Source of the DNA: Bacteroidales bacterium
Lineage (GTDB): Bacteria; Bacteroidota; Bacteroidia; Bacteroidales; F082
DNA: 27,637 nt
Direction: 5' to 3'
Assembly: GCA_017428285.1 (NCBI GenBank)
Contig: JAFRRE010000077.1
Span: forward strand, 1 to 27,637
The notes beneath the pieces were generated by a model. The model saw nothing but the letters and a program-made list of their open reading frames with translations, did not search any database and was not told where the DNA came from. This document shows positions 13,383-22,274 of this stretch, piece after piece. Position 1 is the stretch's first letter. Each line of letters starts with the position of its first letter. Both the position numbers and the translations under genes were made by a program.

Positions 13383-14852
13383 ATGGTATTCAGCAGCAAC
13401 ATATTCCTACTCTATTTCATGCCAATCTTTTTCCTCGTGTATTTCATCATACCGAGGAAGGGGCGCAACTACTTCCTTCTGCTCGCCTCACTCGTATTTT
13501 ATGCCTGGGGCGCACCTGAGTTCATCATCCACCTCATCGTGTCGGTCATCGCCAACTTCTACTTGGTGCGGTGGATGAACAAGACAGAAAAGCCCGGCCT
13601 AAAAAAACTGCTTTGCGGCATCTCCATCGCCATCAGCATCGGGCTGTTGTTCTATTTCAAATACGGCAACTTCACCATGCAGAACATCAACTCGGTGTTG
13701 GGTTGGTTCCATGCCGAGCCTCTACAATGGACTAAGATCCTGCTGCCCATAGGTATCTCGTTCTTCTCGTTCCAGAGCGTCACCTATACCTTGGACACCT
13801 ACCGCAAGGTGAACGAACCGATGAAACGACTGAGCGACTACATGCTCTATATCGTCATGTTCCCGCAACTGATTGCCGGTCCCATCGTGCGCTACTGCGA
13901 CATCGCCGACCAGATCCGCAATCGCGAATCGCTCTATACGGACAGGTTGCACGGCTTCTATCGTTTCATCATTGGTCTCTGCAAAAAGGTATTGATCGCT
14001 GATGTCATCGGTTTCCAAGTCGACCAGATTTTGGGGCCATCGAACTACGATGTGCTGACCTCTGCCCAATTGGCTGATATTGCCAACAAAATCGCGACCA
14101 TCGACTCCACCAGCGCCTGGATAGCCATCTTCGCTTTCACCTTCCAGATCTACTTCGACTTCGCCGGTTATTCCGACATGGCGATAGGTTTAGGTCGCAT
14201 GATGGGCTTCAAGTTCCCCGAAAACTTCGACAACCCGTATGTATCCACCACCATCTCTGAGTTTTGGCGTCGTTGGCACCAGACTTTCAGTGTATTCATC
14301 AAAAATTACCTCTATTTCCCCTTGGGCGGCAGCCGCGTGAAGACCGAAGCGCGCAAATACTTCAACCTGTGGTTCTGCTTCCTCATCAGCGGTTTGTGGC
14401 ACGGCGCGGCATGGAACTTTGTGGTCTACGGTGCCCTGCAAGGCATTTTCATCTGTGCCGATAAGCTGTTTTTGAAAAAGTTCAACGAACGATTGGGGAG
14501 AATTCCGAGTGTATTCTTCACTTTCCTTATCATCGTGCTGACCCGTTGCTTCTTCCGCATCGAGCGCATCGACCTGTCGTGGATGTTCATCAAGCGTTTG
14601 TTTGCCTTCGACTTCGCTCCTTTCCATTTCAGCGACAATCCGCACCTCTATGTGACCATGCTCGTGGCGGCCTTCTTCTCGTTCTTTACACTGTCGAAAC
14701 TCGGTCTTAAGGTGCAGGACAAGGTCTATTTCACAGACTATAACCGCAGGCAACATATTATCGCCTTCGTGATTTGTATCTTTGCCTTTATCTTCTGTCT
14801 CGGCGCGTTGAACGCCAGCGGCTTTAGTCCTTTCATCTACTTTAGGTTCTAA
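13383..14852 (+). CDS. MBOAT-family O-acyltransferase, AlgI-like, I1
   Basis: This 489-residue polytopic membrane protein belongs to the AlgI branch of the MBOAT family, which takes acetyl groups across the inner membrane for periplasmic polysaccharide acetylation. Signature segments are PIGISFFSFQSVTYTLDTYR, FPQLIAGPIVRY, FDFAGYSDMAIGLGRMMGF, ISEFWRRWHQTFSVFIKNYL and SGLWHGAAWNF, with the catalytic His340 in the last. The N-terminal MVFSSNIFLLYF and the C-terminal FIYFRF recur in all three MBOATs here, so they are close paralogs. The gene follows J1 by 18 bp and precedes I2 by 5 bp, so it is surely co-transcribed. Confidence 0.92.
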   Translation: MVFSSNIFLLYFMPIFFLVYFIIPRKGRNYFLLLASLVFYAWGAPEFIIHLIVSVIANFYLVRWMNKTEKPGLKKLLCGISIAISIGLLFYFKYGNFTMQNINSVLGWFHAEPLQWTKILLPIGISFFSFQSVTYTLDTYRKVNEPMKRLSDYMLYIVMFPQLIAGPIVRYCDIADQIRNRESLYTDRLHGFYRFIIGLCKKVLIADVIGFQVDQILGPSNYDVLTSAQLADIANKIATIDSTSAWIAIFAFTFQIYFDFAGYSDMAIGLGRMMGFKFPENFDNPYVSTTISEFWRRWHQTFSVFIKNYLYFPLGGSRVKTEARKYFNLWFCFLISGLWHGAAWNFVVYGALQGIFICADKLFLKKFNERLGRIPSVFFTFLIIVLTRCFFRIERIDLSWMFIKRLFAFDFAPFHFSDNPHLYVTMLVAAFFSFFTLSKLGLKVQDKVYFTDYNRRQHIIAFVICIFAFIFCLGALNASGFSPFIYFRF

Positions 14853-14857
14853 TCTTC

Positions 14858-16282
14858 ATGGTATTCAGTAGTAACATATTCCTTTTCTTTTTTCTGCCTA
14901 TCTTCCTGATAGCCTATTTCATCACACCGCAGAAATACAGAAACTATACGCTCCTGCTCTTCTCCATCGTGTTTTATGCCTACGGTGCCCCCGACTTTGT
15001 GTTTCTACTTGTTGGCGAATGCGTTATCAACTATTACATCGTCAGGGCGATGGGGCGTGGAGACGTTGCGCGCAACGTCTCTACAAAAAAATGGCTTTGT
15101 GCCCTTTCCGTAATCATAGCCTTGGGGTTGCTGCTCTATTTCAAATACGCCAACTTCTTCATGGAGAACCTCAACACCATCTTGGGTTGGGCACACCACG
15201 AACCGATAGGTTGGATGAAGGTGGCCTTACCTATCGGCATCTCGTTCTTCACCTTCCAATCCATTACCTACACCATCGATGTGTACCGTGGCACAACTCC
15301 ACCCAGCCAGAAGCTGACGGATTACGTGTTGTATATCATGATGTTCCCACAACTCATTGCAGGTCCCATCGTCAACTACAATAGCGTAGCGACACAACTG
15401 GTATCACGCACCAGCACCATGGAAGACCGTGTGGTAGGGTTCTACCGCTTTGTCATTGGTTTAGGAAAAAAAGTGCTCATCGCCAACACCATGGCCGCCT
15501 ATGCCGACCAAGTGTTCGGCATGGCTTATGGCGACTTGGCTACAGGTACGGCTTGGATTGGAATTCTTTCTTACACTTTCCAAATCTATTTCGACTTCTC
15601 AGGCTACAGCGACATGGCCATCGGTCTCGGCAAGATGATGGGCTTCCGCTTCCCCGAGAACTTCAATGACCCTTATACCAGTCGCAGCGTCACCGAATTC
15701 TGGAAACGTTGGCACATGACCTTGGGCAACTTCATTATGAACTATCTCTACATCCCGCTCGGCGGCAACCGCAAAGGCAAGGGACGCATGTATTTCAACC
15801 TATGGCTCTGTTTCCTCCTTTCAGGTCTGTGGCACGGAGCCTCGTGGAATTTCGTCCTTTGGGGTGCTTTCCACGGCCTTTTCATCTGTGCTGACAAACT
15901 CTTCCTTAAAAACGCTTTGAAGAAGGTAGGCATGCTACCCTCTGTAACCATTACCTTCTTCCTTGTGGCCATGGGATGGGTGCTCTTCCGTGTCGACACG
16001 GCTGCTGATGCCGGCGCGTTTTATCAAGCGTTGTTCGCTTTCAAAGGCGGCTTGACGGTAGTAGGCGACGCGCAGTTCTGGTGCGTCTTTGCCCTCGCCG
16101 TTATCTTCTCCTTCCTCACACTAACTCCATTCGGACAAAGGCTTCAAGACCGCATCTTCGCCGACAGTTATTCGAAGCCTCTCTCTTGGACGATGTTTGC
16201 CATCACCCTAATCCTATTCGTCCTTTCAGCAGGCTCGCTGTGCGTTTCCGATTTTAACCCCTTCATCTACTTTAGATTCTAA
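14858..16282 (+). CDS. MBOAT-family O-acyltransferase, AlgI-like, I2 (with palindrome insertion)
   Basis: This 474-residue paralog of I1 and I3 has the same signatures: PIGISFFTFQSITYTIDVYR, FPQLIAGPIVNYNS, FDFSGYSDMAIGLGKMMGF, VTEFWKRWHMTLGNFIMNYL and SGLWHGASWNF with catalytic His326. It starts MVFSSNIFLFFFLP and ends FNPFIYFRF. At 15057-15084 a near-perfect 28-bp palindrome lies in frame and encodes RGDVARNVST (about residues 67-76) in the loop after the second membrane segment. I1 and I3 have a short Lys-rich loop there (NKTEKPGLKK, HKAEKKPLKK). The loop in I2 is only about three residues longer, so the element replaced part of the old loop rather than simply adding to it. J2 follows after 3 bp. 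Confidence 0.91.
   Translation: MVFSSNIFLFFFLPIFLIAYFITPQKYRNYTLLLFSIVFYAYGAPDFVFLLVGECVINYYIVRAMGRGDVARNVSTKKWLCALSVIIALGLLLYFKYANFFMENLNTILGWAHHEPIGWMKVALPIGISFFTFQSITYTIDVYRGTTPPSQKLTDYVLYIMMFPQLIAGPIVNYNSVATQLVSRTSTMEDRVVGFYRFVIGLGKKVLIANTMAAYADQVFGMAYGDLATGTAWIGILSYTFQIYFDFSGYSDMAIGLGKMMGFRFPENFNDPYTSRSVTEFWKRWHMTLGNFIMNYLYIPLGGNRKGKGRMYFNLWLCFLLSGLWHGASWNFVLWGAFHGLFICADKLFLKNALKKVGMLPSVTITFFLVAMGWVLFRVDTAADAGAFYQALFAFKGGLTVVGDAQFWCVFALAVIFSFLTLTPFGQRLQDRIFADSYSKPLSWTMFAITLILFVLSAGSLCVSDFNPFIYFRF
15057..15084. repeat. 28-bp near-perfect palindrome, in frame in MBOAT I2
   Basis: The core CGTTGCGCGCAACG is perfect; the left end is GTGGAGA instead of GTAGAGA, leaving one mismatched pair. 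Read as RGDVARNVST in the same phase as the U32 copies. The coding strand continues with AA. Confidence 0.87.
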
Positions 16283-16285
16283 GCC

Positions 16286-17620
16286 ATGAAACAGAAACCA
16301 CACTTCCTTATACAGTTCATCTGCATCTTTGCCGTGCTCACCGCCGTACTTTTGCAAGGCTTCACCCACGTCGTGAAGATGACCCCACTGAAAGGCTATG
16401 TTCCTGATGAACAACCCGTCAAACTGACTTTCAAGACCTATTACGACGGCACCTACCAAAACTACCTCACCGAACACGCCAAGCGCAACAGTGGTTTCCG
16501 AGAGGTGTGCATCAGGTCGTACAATCAATGCCTGTTCTCTTTATTTAGGAAGTCGACCAACGACAATATCATCACAGGCAATCACAAGGAGATGTTTCTA
16601 AAGATGTATCTCGATGAAGTGACGGGCAAAACCTTCAAAAGCCATTACGCATCAAAGGAAGCCTTTGAGGCAGAGGCTCAACAAAACATCAGGAAAACCT
16701 TAGCCCTCATCGACAGTCTTCAAAAGCACAACACAGCGTTCCTCTTTGTAGAGGCCCCTTCCAAGACTTGGGTCTATCCCGAATACATGCCCCAAAGTTG
16801 TCAAGACTCCATCATGTCCTTCTGCGTGCAGGATTACTACACACAATTGTTCAAAGAAAATGACATTCCTCACATCGATTTTCTCAGTTACTTCAAGTCT
16901 CTGAAAGAAAAGTCAAAGTATCCTTTATACACCCAATATGGCACGCATTGGGCCGAAAACACCATTCCTTTTGTGGCCGACTCGGTGCTGCAAAAAATCG
17001 GGAGTCTTGTCGGACAAGAGATGCCGCATATCATTTGTCTCGATGAAAACCCAACAACCTCCTATTCGAAACAAGATGATGAGATTGAGAATCTGATGAA
17101 CCTATTGCTACCCATCCGCAAGCCCGCCGTACCGCAACCTATTATATCCCTCAGCGACACCACACTGCACAAGCCCAACATTCTTGTGATAGGTGACAGC
17201 TATTTCATCCAATTGCATGAGTCGTGTTTCGCTGATTGCTTCGACCGCTGCGACTTCTGGAAATATAACGATGAAGTCATCACCAAAAATATTGAATTCT
17301 TAGGGAAGGTGAGCTACTATCCAGAAGTTTATAAAGTCATTGACGAGGTCGACCTTGTGATGGTCATTACCACTTCTGTCTATGCCTACAACTATATGTT
17401 CGGTTTCTGCGAGACCGCCAACGAAGCTTTTGCCGACCCCGACGGTAAACACAAGCAGAAGATGATTGATGAAACCATAGAACGCATCAAAAGCTCGCCC
17501 GAATGGTTTGAAGACATCAAACAAAATGCAGAGAAAAAAGGGATAAGCCTCGATGAAATGCTACGCAATGCCGCCATTTACACCATTGAGATGGACAAAA
17601 AAACAAGCAACAATAAATGA
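16286..17620 (+). CDS. AlgJ-like membrane-anchored SGNH protein, J2 (Asp replaced by Gly)
   Basis: This 444-residue protein has an N-terminal signal anchor (FLIQFICIFAVLTAVLLQGF), the shared GFREVCIRSYNQCLFS block and a periplasmic SGNH domain with YGTHWAEN (His221) and VIGDSYFI (Ser305). The position two before the His is Gly219, where AlgJ/AlgX enzymes have the triad Asp. It ends with one copy of the helical tail unit (IKSSPEWFEDIKQNAEKKGI, then SLDEMLRNAAIYTI) and lacks the second, so it is shorter than J1, J3 and J4. It overlaps J3 by 4 bp (ATGA), indicating coupled translation. Activity as an acetyltransferase is uncertain; a substrate-binding or scaffold role is possible. Confidence 0.78.
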   Translation: MKQKPHFLIQFICIFAVLTAVLLQGFTHVVKMTPLKGYVPDEQPVKLTFKTYYDGTYQNYLTEHAKRNSGFREVCIRSYNQCLFSLFRKSTNDNIITGNHKEMFLKMYLDEVTGKTFKSHYASKEAFEAEAQQNIRKTLALIDSLQKHNTAFLFVEAPSKTWVYPEYMPQSCQDSIMSFCVQDYYTQLFKENDIPHIDFLSYFKSLKEKSKYPLYTQYGTHWAENTIPFVADSVLQKIGSLVGQEMPHIICLDENPTTSYSKQDDEIENLMNLLLPIRKPAVPQPIISLSDTTLHKPNILVIGDSYFIQLHESCFADCFDRCDFWKYNDEVITKNIEFLGKVSYYPEVYKVIDEVDLVMVITTSVYAYNYMFGFCETANEAFADPDGKHKQKMIDETIERIKSSPEWFEDIKQNAEKKGISLDEMLRNAAIYTIEMDKKTSNNK

Positions 17621-19293
17621 TAAAAAAGCCCAAATACGACCTTGTATTGTTCATCATTCTGATGTTGTTGCTCTTTGCATCCTTGGTGCAGAAAAGCACA
17701 GGTTGGGTGAAAACAGAGCCTTTGAAAGGTGTCTATCCTACTACGCCTTATCCCCTCTTGAACCTCAAGGACTTCAGCTCGGGCGACTACCAAAAACAGA
17801 TGGAGCGACAACTCAGCGAGCGTTTTGGCTTCAGGGAGCCTGTCATCAGACTTTACAACCAATATCTTTGGGACTTCTACCGCAAGACCTATGCCCACGA
17901 CATTGTGGCAGGCAAGCACAACTGGCTGTATTACGAGCAAAACGTGAACGACTATTACGGCACTGAGATGTACCGTTGGCTCCCAGATGCCTCAGCAGCT
18001 CGCGAAACTTTTGACCGCGAAGCCCGACTGATGTGGAAACTGCGTGGCGTGCTGCAAGATTACAGTGTTGAATTTCTTATGTTCATGGCACCCGAAAAAG
18101 GTTTCCTTTATCCAGAGCATTTGCCTGACCGACTGTATGATACCAACTCCATTAATGCCCGTAAATACTATTCCGCCATATTTGAGGAGAACGGCTTCCC
18201 CTACATTGAGATGACCTCTTGGTTCCAAGCTTTAAAAGAAGCCGATACTCTGCCATATTCTCTCATCTCGCAAACGGGTGCCCATTGGGGCTTCTCATCG
18301 GTGCTGGCTGCCGACTCGCTGCTGCGGTTCATGGAAACGCTAAAAGGTGAACACTTGCCCCAATTGGCCATCGGACCATTCCACGAAAGCGCCGACTCCA
18401 CCCAAAACGACGACCACGACCTCGAAATGAACCTCAACCTGATGCGTGAAATGCGCCGCCCCTACGACCGACTTTACGATGCCGAAGTTACCGTAGTAAC
18501 TGACTCAACCATCAGAAAACCAAAGGTTTTGTTCATTGGCAACTCCTATCTTTGGCGAATGCACTATTACATTCCTTTCGAAGAGTTGTTTGAGTGGTCG
18601 GAGTTCTGGTTCTACAACTCAACGGCTTATTCCGGTCCTGGCTATGCCGACCAAACCCCAGTCGCCGATTTAGACATCATCGAAAAGATACTCGATGCCG
18701 ATTATGTGGTGTGGTTCACCACGGGCAACCAAATGTATAAGGCCACCTACGGCTTTGTGGAAAGAGCCTTGATGAACTTCTGTGTCGATGACAACAAGGT
18801 GAACAAAACCCGCGAAAGCATTATGGACAGCCTGAGTTTGTCGTGGCAAGAAGCCAACAAAATCCTCATCAACGACCCAGAACACTATTTCCCTGAGCTG
18901 GCTGGTGATAGTATTCCTTTAGCTCGCAACCCAAGAGTACGCGAAACATTGGTAATCAACGAGATAAAAAAAGACTCCGTTTGGATGTGGAACCTGTCGA
19001 CCTGCCAAACCGTTATCCAAAACGCCTCTTTGGAGCGAGTGTTGATTATGGAGGCCCACAACATCATCGAGGGCAAACCCTTAATGCGCGACATGAGCGA
19101 TGTGGAAGCCAAACGCGACCACGTGGAAAGCCTTGTCAGCGATATGATTGAAGAAATCCGACCCCAACCCGAACTTATGGAACGCATCCGAAATATGGCT
19201 GCGGACAAAGGCATTTCAGTAGAGGAGCAGACCGAACTCGCTGCCCGCTGGATCGTGAACGACAAAATCAAACGAGGACTCGTCGTGTTGTAA
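17617..19293 (+). CDS. AlgJ/AlgX-like membrane-anchored SGNH protein, J3 (Asp replaced by Gly)
   Basis: This 558-residue paralog of J1 has a signal anchor (LVLFIILMLLLFASLV), then SERFGFREPVIRLYNQYLWD, VAGKHNWLYY, TGAHWGFS (Gly221, His223) and FIGNSYLW (Asn309, Ser310). The triad Asp position is Gly, and the GDS nucleophile motif reads GNS. The tail keeps the P-x-L-x-G-D-S-x-P-x-x-R-N motif and two helical units (IKKDSVWMWNL..., IRPQPELMERIRNMAADKGI). It begins inside the J2 stop region and ends at a TAA whose last base (19293) touches the stop of the convergent J5, leaving no room for a terminator between the operons. Confidence 0.8.
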   Translation: MIKKPKYDLVLFIILMLLLFASLVQKSTGWVKTEPLKGVYPTTPYPLLNLKDFSSGDYQKQMERQLSERFGFREPVIRLYNQYLWDFYRKTYAHDIVAGKHNWLYYEQNVNDYYGTEMYRWLPDASAARETFDREARLMWKLRGVLQDYSVEFLMFMAPEKGFLYPEHLPDRLYDTNSINARKYYSAIFEENGFPYIEMTSWFQALKEADTLPYSLISQTGAHWGFSSVLAADSLLRFMETLKGEHLPQLAIGPFHESADSTQNDDHDLEMNLNLMREMRRPYDRLYDAEVTVVTDSTIRKPKVLFIGNSYLWRMHYYIPFEELFEWSEFWFYNSTAYSGPGYADQTPVADLDIIEKILDADYVVWFTTGNQMYKATYGFVERALMNFCVDDNKVNKTRESIMDSLSLSWQEANKILINDPEHYFPELAGDSIPLARNPRVRETLVINEIKKDSVWMWNLSTCQTVIQNASLERVLIMEAHNIIEGKPLMRDMSDVEAKRDHVESLVSDMIEEIRPQPELMERIRNMAADKGISVEEQTELAARWIVNDKIKRGLVVL

Positions 19294-20646
19294 TCAGAAA
19301 GGACGAGCCGCCAAAATCTCAGGAATACGGCTGTTTCGGGTGACAGGCACCGAATCGGTGGCCAAATCGGGGAAATAGCGTTCAGGAGCCGAAAACAGCG
19401 TCTTCCTCGCCTCCTCCATCCGCTCATCCTCATTTTCCTTTTCGACCGTTGCAGCAATAGCACTCAAGGTGCTATCGATTTCTGAGTCGTCGTGGGTGAG
19501 ATAGAGTAAAGCTTTGGGTAGAAAATCGTTGCTGAACACATACAACTGCTCCGGCGAGTACGACAAGTCGATGATTTTGGCGTTGAGAATCTCAAACAGT
19601 ATGTCGGCATCGCTCGTATGGTCATATTTCGGGTTGAAATGAACCGTGCTGTTGTAGTACCAATAATAATAGTTACTGAAAATATAGGATAGGGGCACCG
19701 ACCTGGTGAGATTCCAGAAAAAGGAATCACCGACCACTATGATTGTAGGCTTATAGGCAGTAGAGTCGTCATCCAAAACAGGCATGGCGTAATAGTTTTG
19801 GTTGGGTTTTATAGGACGCCAAAGGTTCAACACAGCTTCCAAGTCGTTGTCGGGATATTCGGTCTCGTCAGGATATTTGCCTCCCATCTTGTAATTGCGA
19901 AGGTTCATGTGACCTGCATGCTCGATGTAACGCTCAATGGTGTCGAAAGCATAGCCCGATGCGATATAGGTCCAATGCTTGCCTGTTTTCGGAAACAAGG
20001 GGAAATCCACCTTGCCTTTCCAGTTTTGGAAAATTTCCTGCACATTGACGTAATTGACTCCCAGACTGTCGAACACTTTCGGATAGTATTGGTAGGCATG
20101 GAACGGTTCAAGGGAGAGGCCTGGATTTTCGGGCATATATTCGGGATACAGGAAGGTCTTTGTGGGCAACATTGAAACAAAAATGAAGTTTCCGTACTCA
20201 TCGAGGATGTGTTGTACCTTGTAGAGTCGCTGGGCTTCGAGGTCGCATTTGTGTTGCATCTCGGCACAACTCTGAGTGTAGGAATAAACGCTACTCTGAT
20301 AGTAGTTGACAACCTCATCAAGCCCATACAGCCAATTGTCCTTGCCGATGCAAATGGTATAATTGAGCGTTTTATGATAAAAGTCCCAGATATACTGGTT
20401 ATAACTCTTTATGAAGAGTTCCCTAAAGCCGAAGTTGTAACGCAGGTAGGTCTCAAGGCTTTGCTGATAGGAGCCATCTATCATATAGGCAATGGCGATG
20501 GGCTTCTTTTCGGGTTCGTAAAGGACGCCGTTCAAAGGTTTCACCTCGATAAAACGGGTTTGCTCTTGGACAGTAATCAGAACGAAGAGACCCAAAGTCA
20601 AAAGGCACAATATGACATATATCTTATTTTTCATCATTTTTTTCAT
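19294..20646 (-). CDS. AlgJ-like membrane-anchored SGNH protein, J5 (C-terminally truncated, Asp replaced by Gly)
   Basis: I chose the ATG at 20646 (MKKMMKNKIYVILCLL), 450 residues. ATGs at 20637 and 20634 are equally possible; a further upstream ATG at 20730 lies deep inside J4 and adds a non-signal segment. The signal anchor is IYVILCLLTLGLFVLI. Family blocks are RYNFGFRELFIKSYNQYIWD, IGKDNWLYG, TGKHWTYI (His224, Gly at the Asp position) and VVGDSFFW (Ser308). The C-terminus reaches the shared P-x-L-x-x-D-S-V-P-x-x-R-N motif and then stops after ILAARPF, so the roughly 100-residue helical tail of J1, J3 and J4 is missing. The stop abuts the J3 stop exactly. The start overlaps the J4 end by about 20 bp. 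Confidence 0.75.
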   Translation of the reverse strand: MKKMMKNKIYVILCLLTLGLFVLITVQEQTRFIEVKPLNGVLYEPEKKPIAIAYMIDGSYQQSLETYLRYNFGFRELFIKSYNQYIWDFYHKTLNYTICIGKDNWLYGLDEVVNYYQSSVYSYTQSCAEMQHKCDLEAQRLYKVQHILDEYGNFIFVSMLPTKTFLYPEYMPENPGLSLEPFHAYQYYPKVFDSLGVNYVNVQEIFQNWKGKVDFPLFPKTGKHWTYIASGYAFDTIERYIEHAGHMNLRNYKMGGKYPDETEYPDNDLEAVLNLWRPIKPNQNYYAMPVLDDDSTAYKPTIIVVGDSFFWNLTRSVPLSYIFSNYYYWYYNSTVHFNPKYDHTSDADILFEILNAKIIDLSYSPEQLYVFSNDFLPKALLYLTHDDSEIDSTLSAIAATVEKENEDERMEEARKTLFSAPERYFPDLATDSVPVTRNSRIPEILAARPF

Positions 20647-22273
20647 TGTCGACAAACCAACGGGCATCAATAAGCAATTGTTCCTCAAAAGTAAGGCCGG
20701 TCTCTTCCAACTGCTTCGTAATGATATCAATCATCTCAGGGTTGTTTCTCCAGTTTTCGACCACCTCATATACCCTGAATTCCGTCAAGATAGAGTCGTT
20801 GACGGTCTTGTCCTCGCGTAAAAGGGGGTGACCATCAACCACGTTTATTGCTTCGCGGTTAACAAGACTTTCCAAAGATTCATTGTCAATAAAAGCTTTG
20901 ACTTTCAAAGCATTTACCCAATTCTCGTCTTGGTTGATGCGATAGGCTGTCTGTGCCAAAACAATTCCTCTTGTGTTGCGAATGGTTGGTACGCAGTCGC
21001 CATCCAACCCTTCGATTCTCTCGATGTCGTTCCTCAAAATGTCCTCGGCTTGCGTTTTGTCGACGTTTTCAGCCACCATCACCTTTTCGACTTCGGCTTC
21101 CCAAAGGCTGTCGCTCACGCACAACCGCAACAACGCGTCTTCAGCAAATCCGTATGAGATTTTGTACATCTGGGCTTTGTCAGTGAACCAAGCAACATAG
21201 TCAGCGTTGACAATGGCATAAAGACGGTCTGTCTCGCTTATTGGCCTGCTTTTCTGCAACCTTTGGCCATAGTATTCAGTCATATTGTAGAACCAATATC
21301 TTACGTCGGAAAAGACCTTGTTAAGGTCGATGTATTGGTTGATGGCAAAAAAATAAGAGTTGCCGATGAAAACCGCATTAGGTTTCACCGCATTGGAATC
21401 AGATTTGATGCTAACTTCCCGCTCATAATAAACATCTTCATCAATAGTGATTTCGCGCTGCAGATTCAGCAGTCTTTCCAAGTCGCGAATGGTTCCTTTG
21501 GTCAGTTCACTGCATTCAAGACGCTCACCAATGGCAATTCTTGGCATTTCAATGCCTTTCATCGTAGCCATATAGCTAAACAACGAATCGGCTGCATATA
21601 CTGCGGGAAATATCCAGTGAGCTGAAGTTTGCGGTATGGCAGGATAGTCGAGTGTGTCCTGCATATTAATGAACCAACTGTCCATGTCAATATAGGGAAT
21701 TCCATTTTCCACTAAGGCCTGACGGTAATAATCGTAAGCGTGGATGGTGGTGGTATCGAAATCACGCTCGGGCAGAAACTGGGTATATAGGTTCGCCTTA
21801 TCGGGTGTCGTGTATATCAGAAAATCAATGTCAAAAGTCTTCAATACCCCTATCAACTTTTTCAGCAGCCGGATTTGCTTCTCAAATCGTTCCATCGCCT
21901 TGTCGTTGGACTCAATCCATCGATACATCTCCTTGCCATAATACTCATCGACATTGAAATTGAAAAACAACCAGTCTTCCTTTCCAATAGCCACCTCATT
22001 GCTATACGTTTTTCTGAAGAAATCCCAAAGATATTGGTTATAGAATCGTGTCATTGGTTCTCTGAAGCCAATGTTCTCGGAAAGATACTGTTCGAGATTG
22101 TCTTGGAATACGCCTGTCTTCAAATTCTCGAATGACAACGAAGGAGTAGCCACAGGAATGCTTTGTCCAACCAACGGCCGCATCTCCAACCATTTCGTAT
22201 TTTGCTGAATGGCAGGTAGTGTAAGTATGGCCAAGGCAAGACAAAAAAGTGCTATGGAAACTACGCTTTTCAC
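20624..22273 (-). CDS. AlgJ/AlgX-like membrane-anchored SGNH protein, J4 (GTG start, Asp replaced by Ser)
   Basis: This 549-residue paralog uses a GTG start (complement of CAC at 22271-22273), 1 bp after the MBOAT I3 stop, which implies coupled translation. It has a signal anchor (VVSIALFCLALAILTLPAI), then SENIGFREPMTRFYNQYLWD, IGKEDWLFF, TSAHWIFP (Ser217, His219) and FIGNSYFF (Asn305, Ser306). The Asp of the AlgX triad is Ser, and the nucleophile motif is GNS as in J3. The tail has the G-L-D-G-D-x-V-P-x-x-R-N motif and both helical units (INQDENWVNALKVKAFIDNE; WRNNPEMIDIITKQLEETGL then TFEEQLLIDARWFV). It is closest in layout to J1 and J3. Confidence 0.8.
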   Translation of the reverse strand: MKSVVSIALFCLALAILTLPAIQQNTKWLEMRPLVGQSIPVATPSLSFENLKTGVFQDNLEQYLSENIGFREPMTRFYNQYLWDFFRKTYSNEVAIGKEDWLFFNFNVDEYYGKEMYRWIESNDKAMERFEKQIRLLKKLIGVLKTFDIDFLIYTTPDKANLYTQFLPERDFDTTTIHAYDYYRQALVENGIPYIDMDSWFINMQDTLDYPAIPQTSAHWIFPAVYAADSLFSYMATMKGIEMPRIAIGERLECSELTKGTIRDLERLLNLQREITIDEDVYYEREVSIKSDSNAVKPNAVFIGNSYFFAINQYIDLNKVFSDVRYWFYNMTEYYGQRLQKSRPISETDRLYAIVNADYVAWFTDKAQMYKISYGFAEDALLRLCVSDSLWEAEVEKVMVAENVDKTQAEDILRNDIERIEGLDGDCVPTIRNTRGIVLAQTAYRINQDENWVNALKVKAFIDNESLESLVNREAINVVDGHPLLREDKTVNDSILTEFRVYEVVENWRNNPEMIDIITKQLEETGLTFEEQLLIDARWFVDNEKNDEK

Positions 22274-22274
22274 T

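Noticed and set aside
20647..20730. Longer J5 start at 20730
   Set aside because: It would overlap J4 by over 100 bp and put a charged, non-signal segment before the clear signal anchor; an ATG at 20646, 20637 or 20634 fits better.
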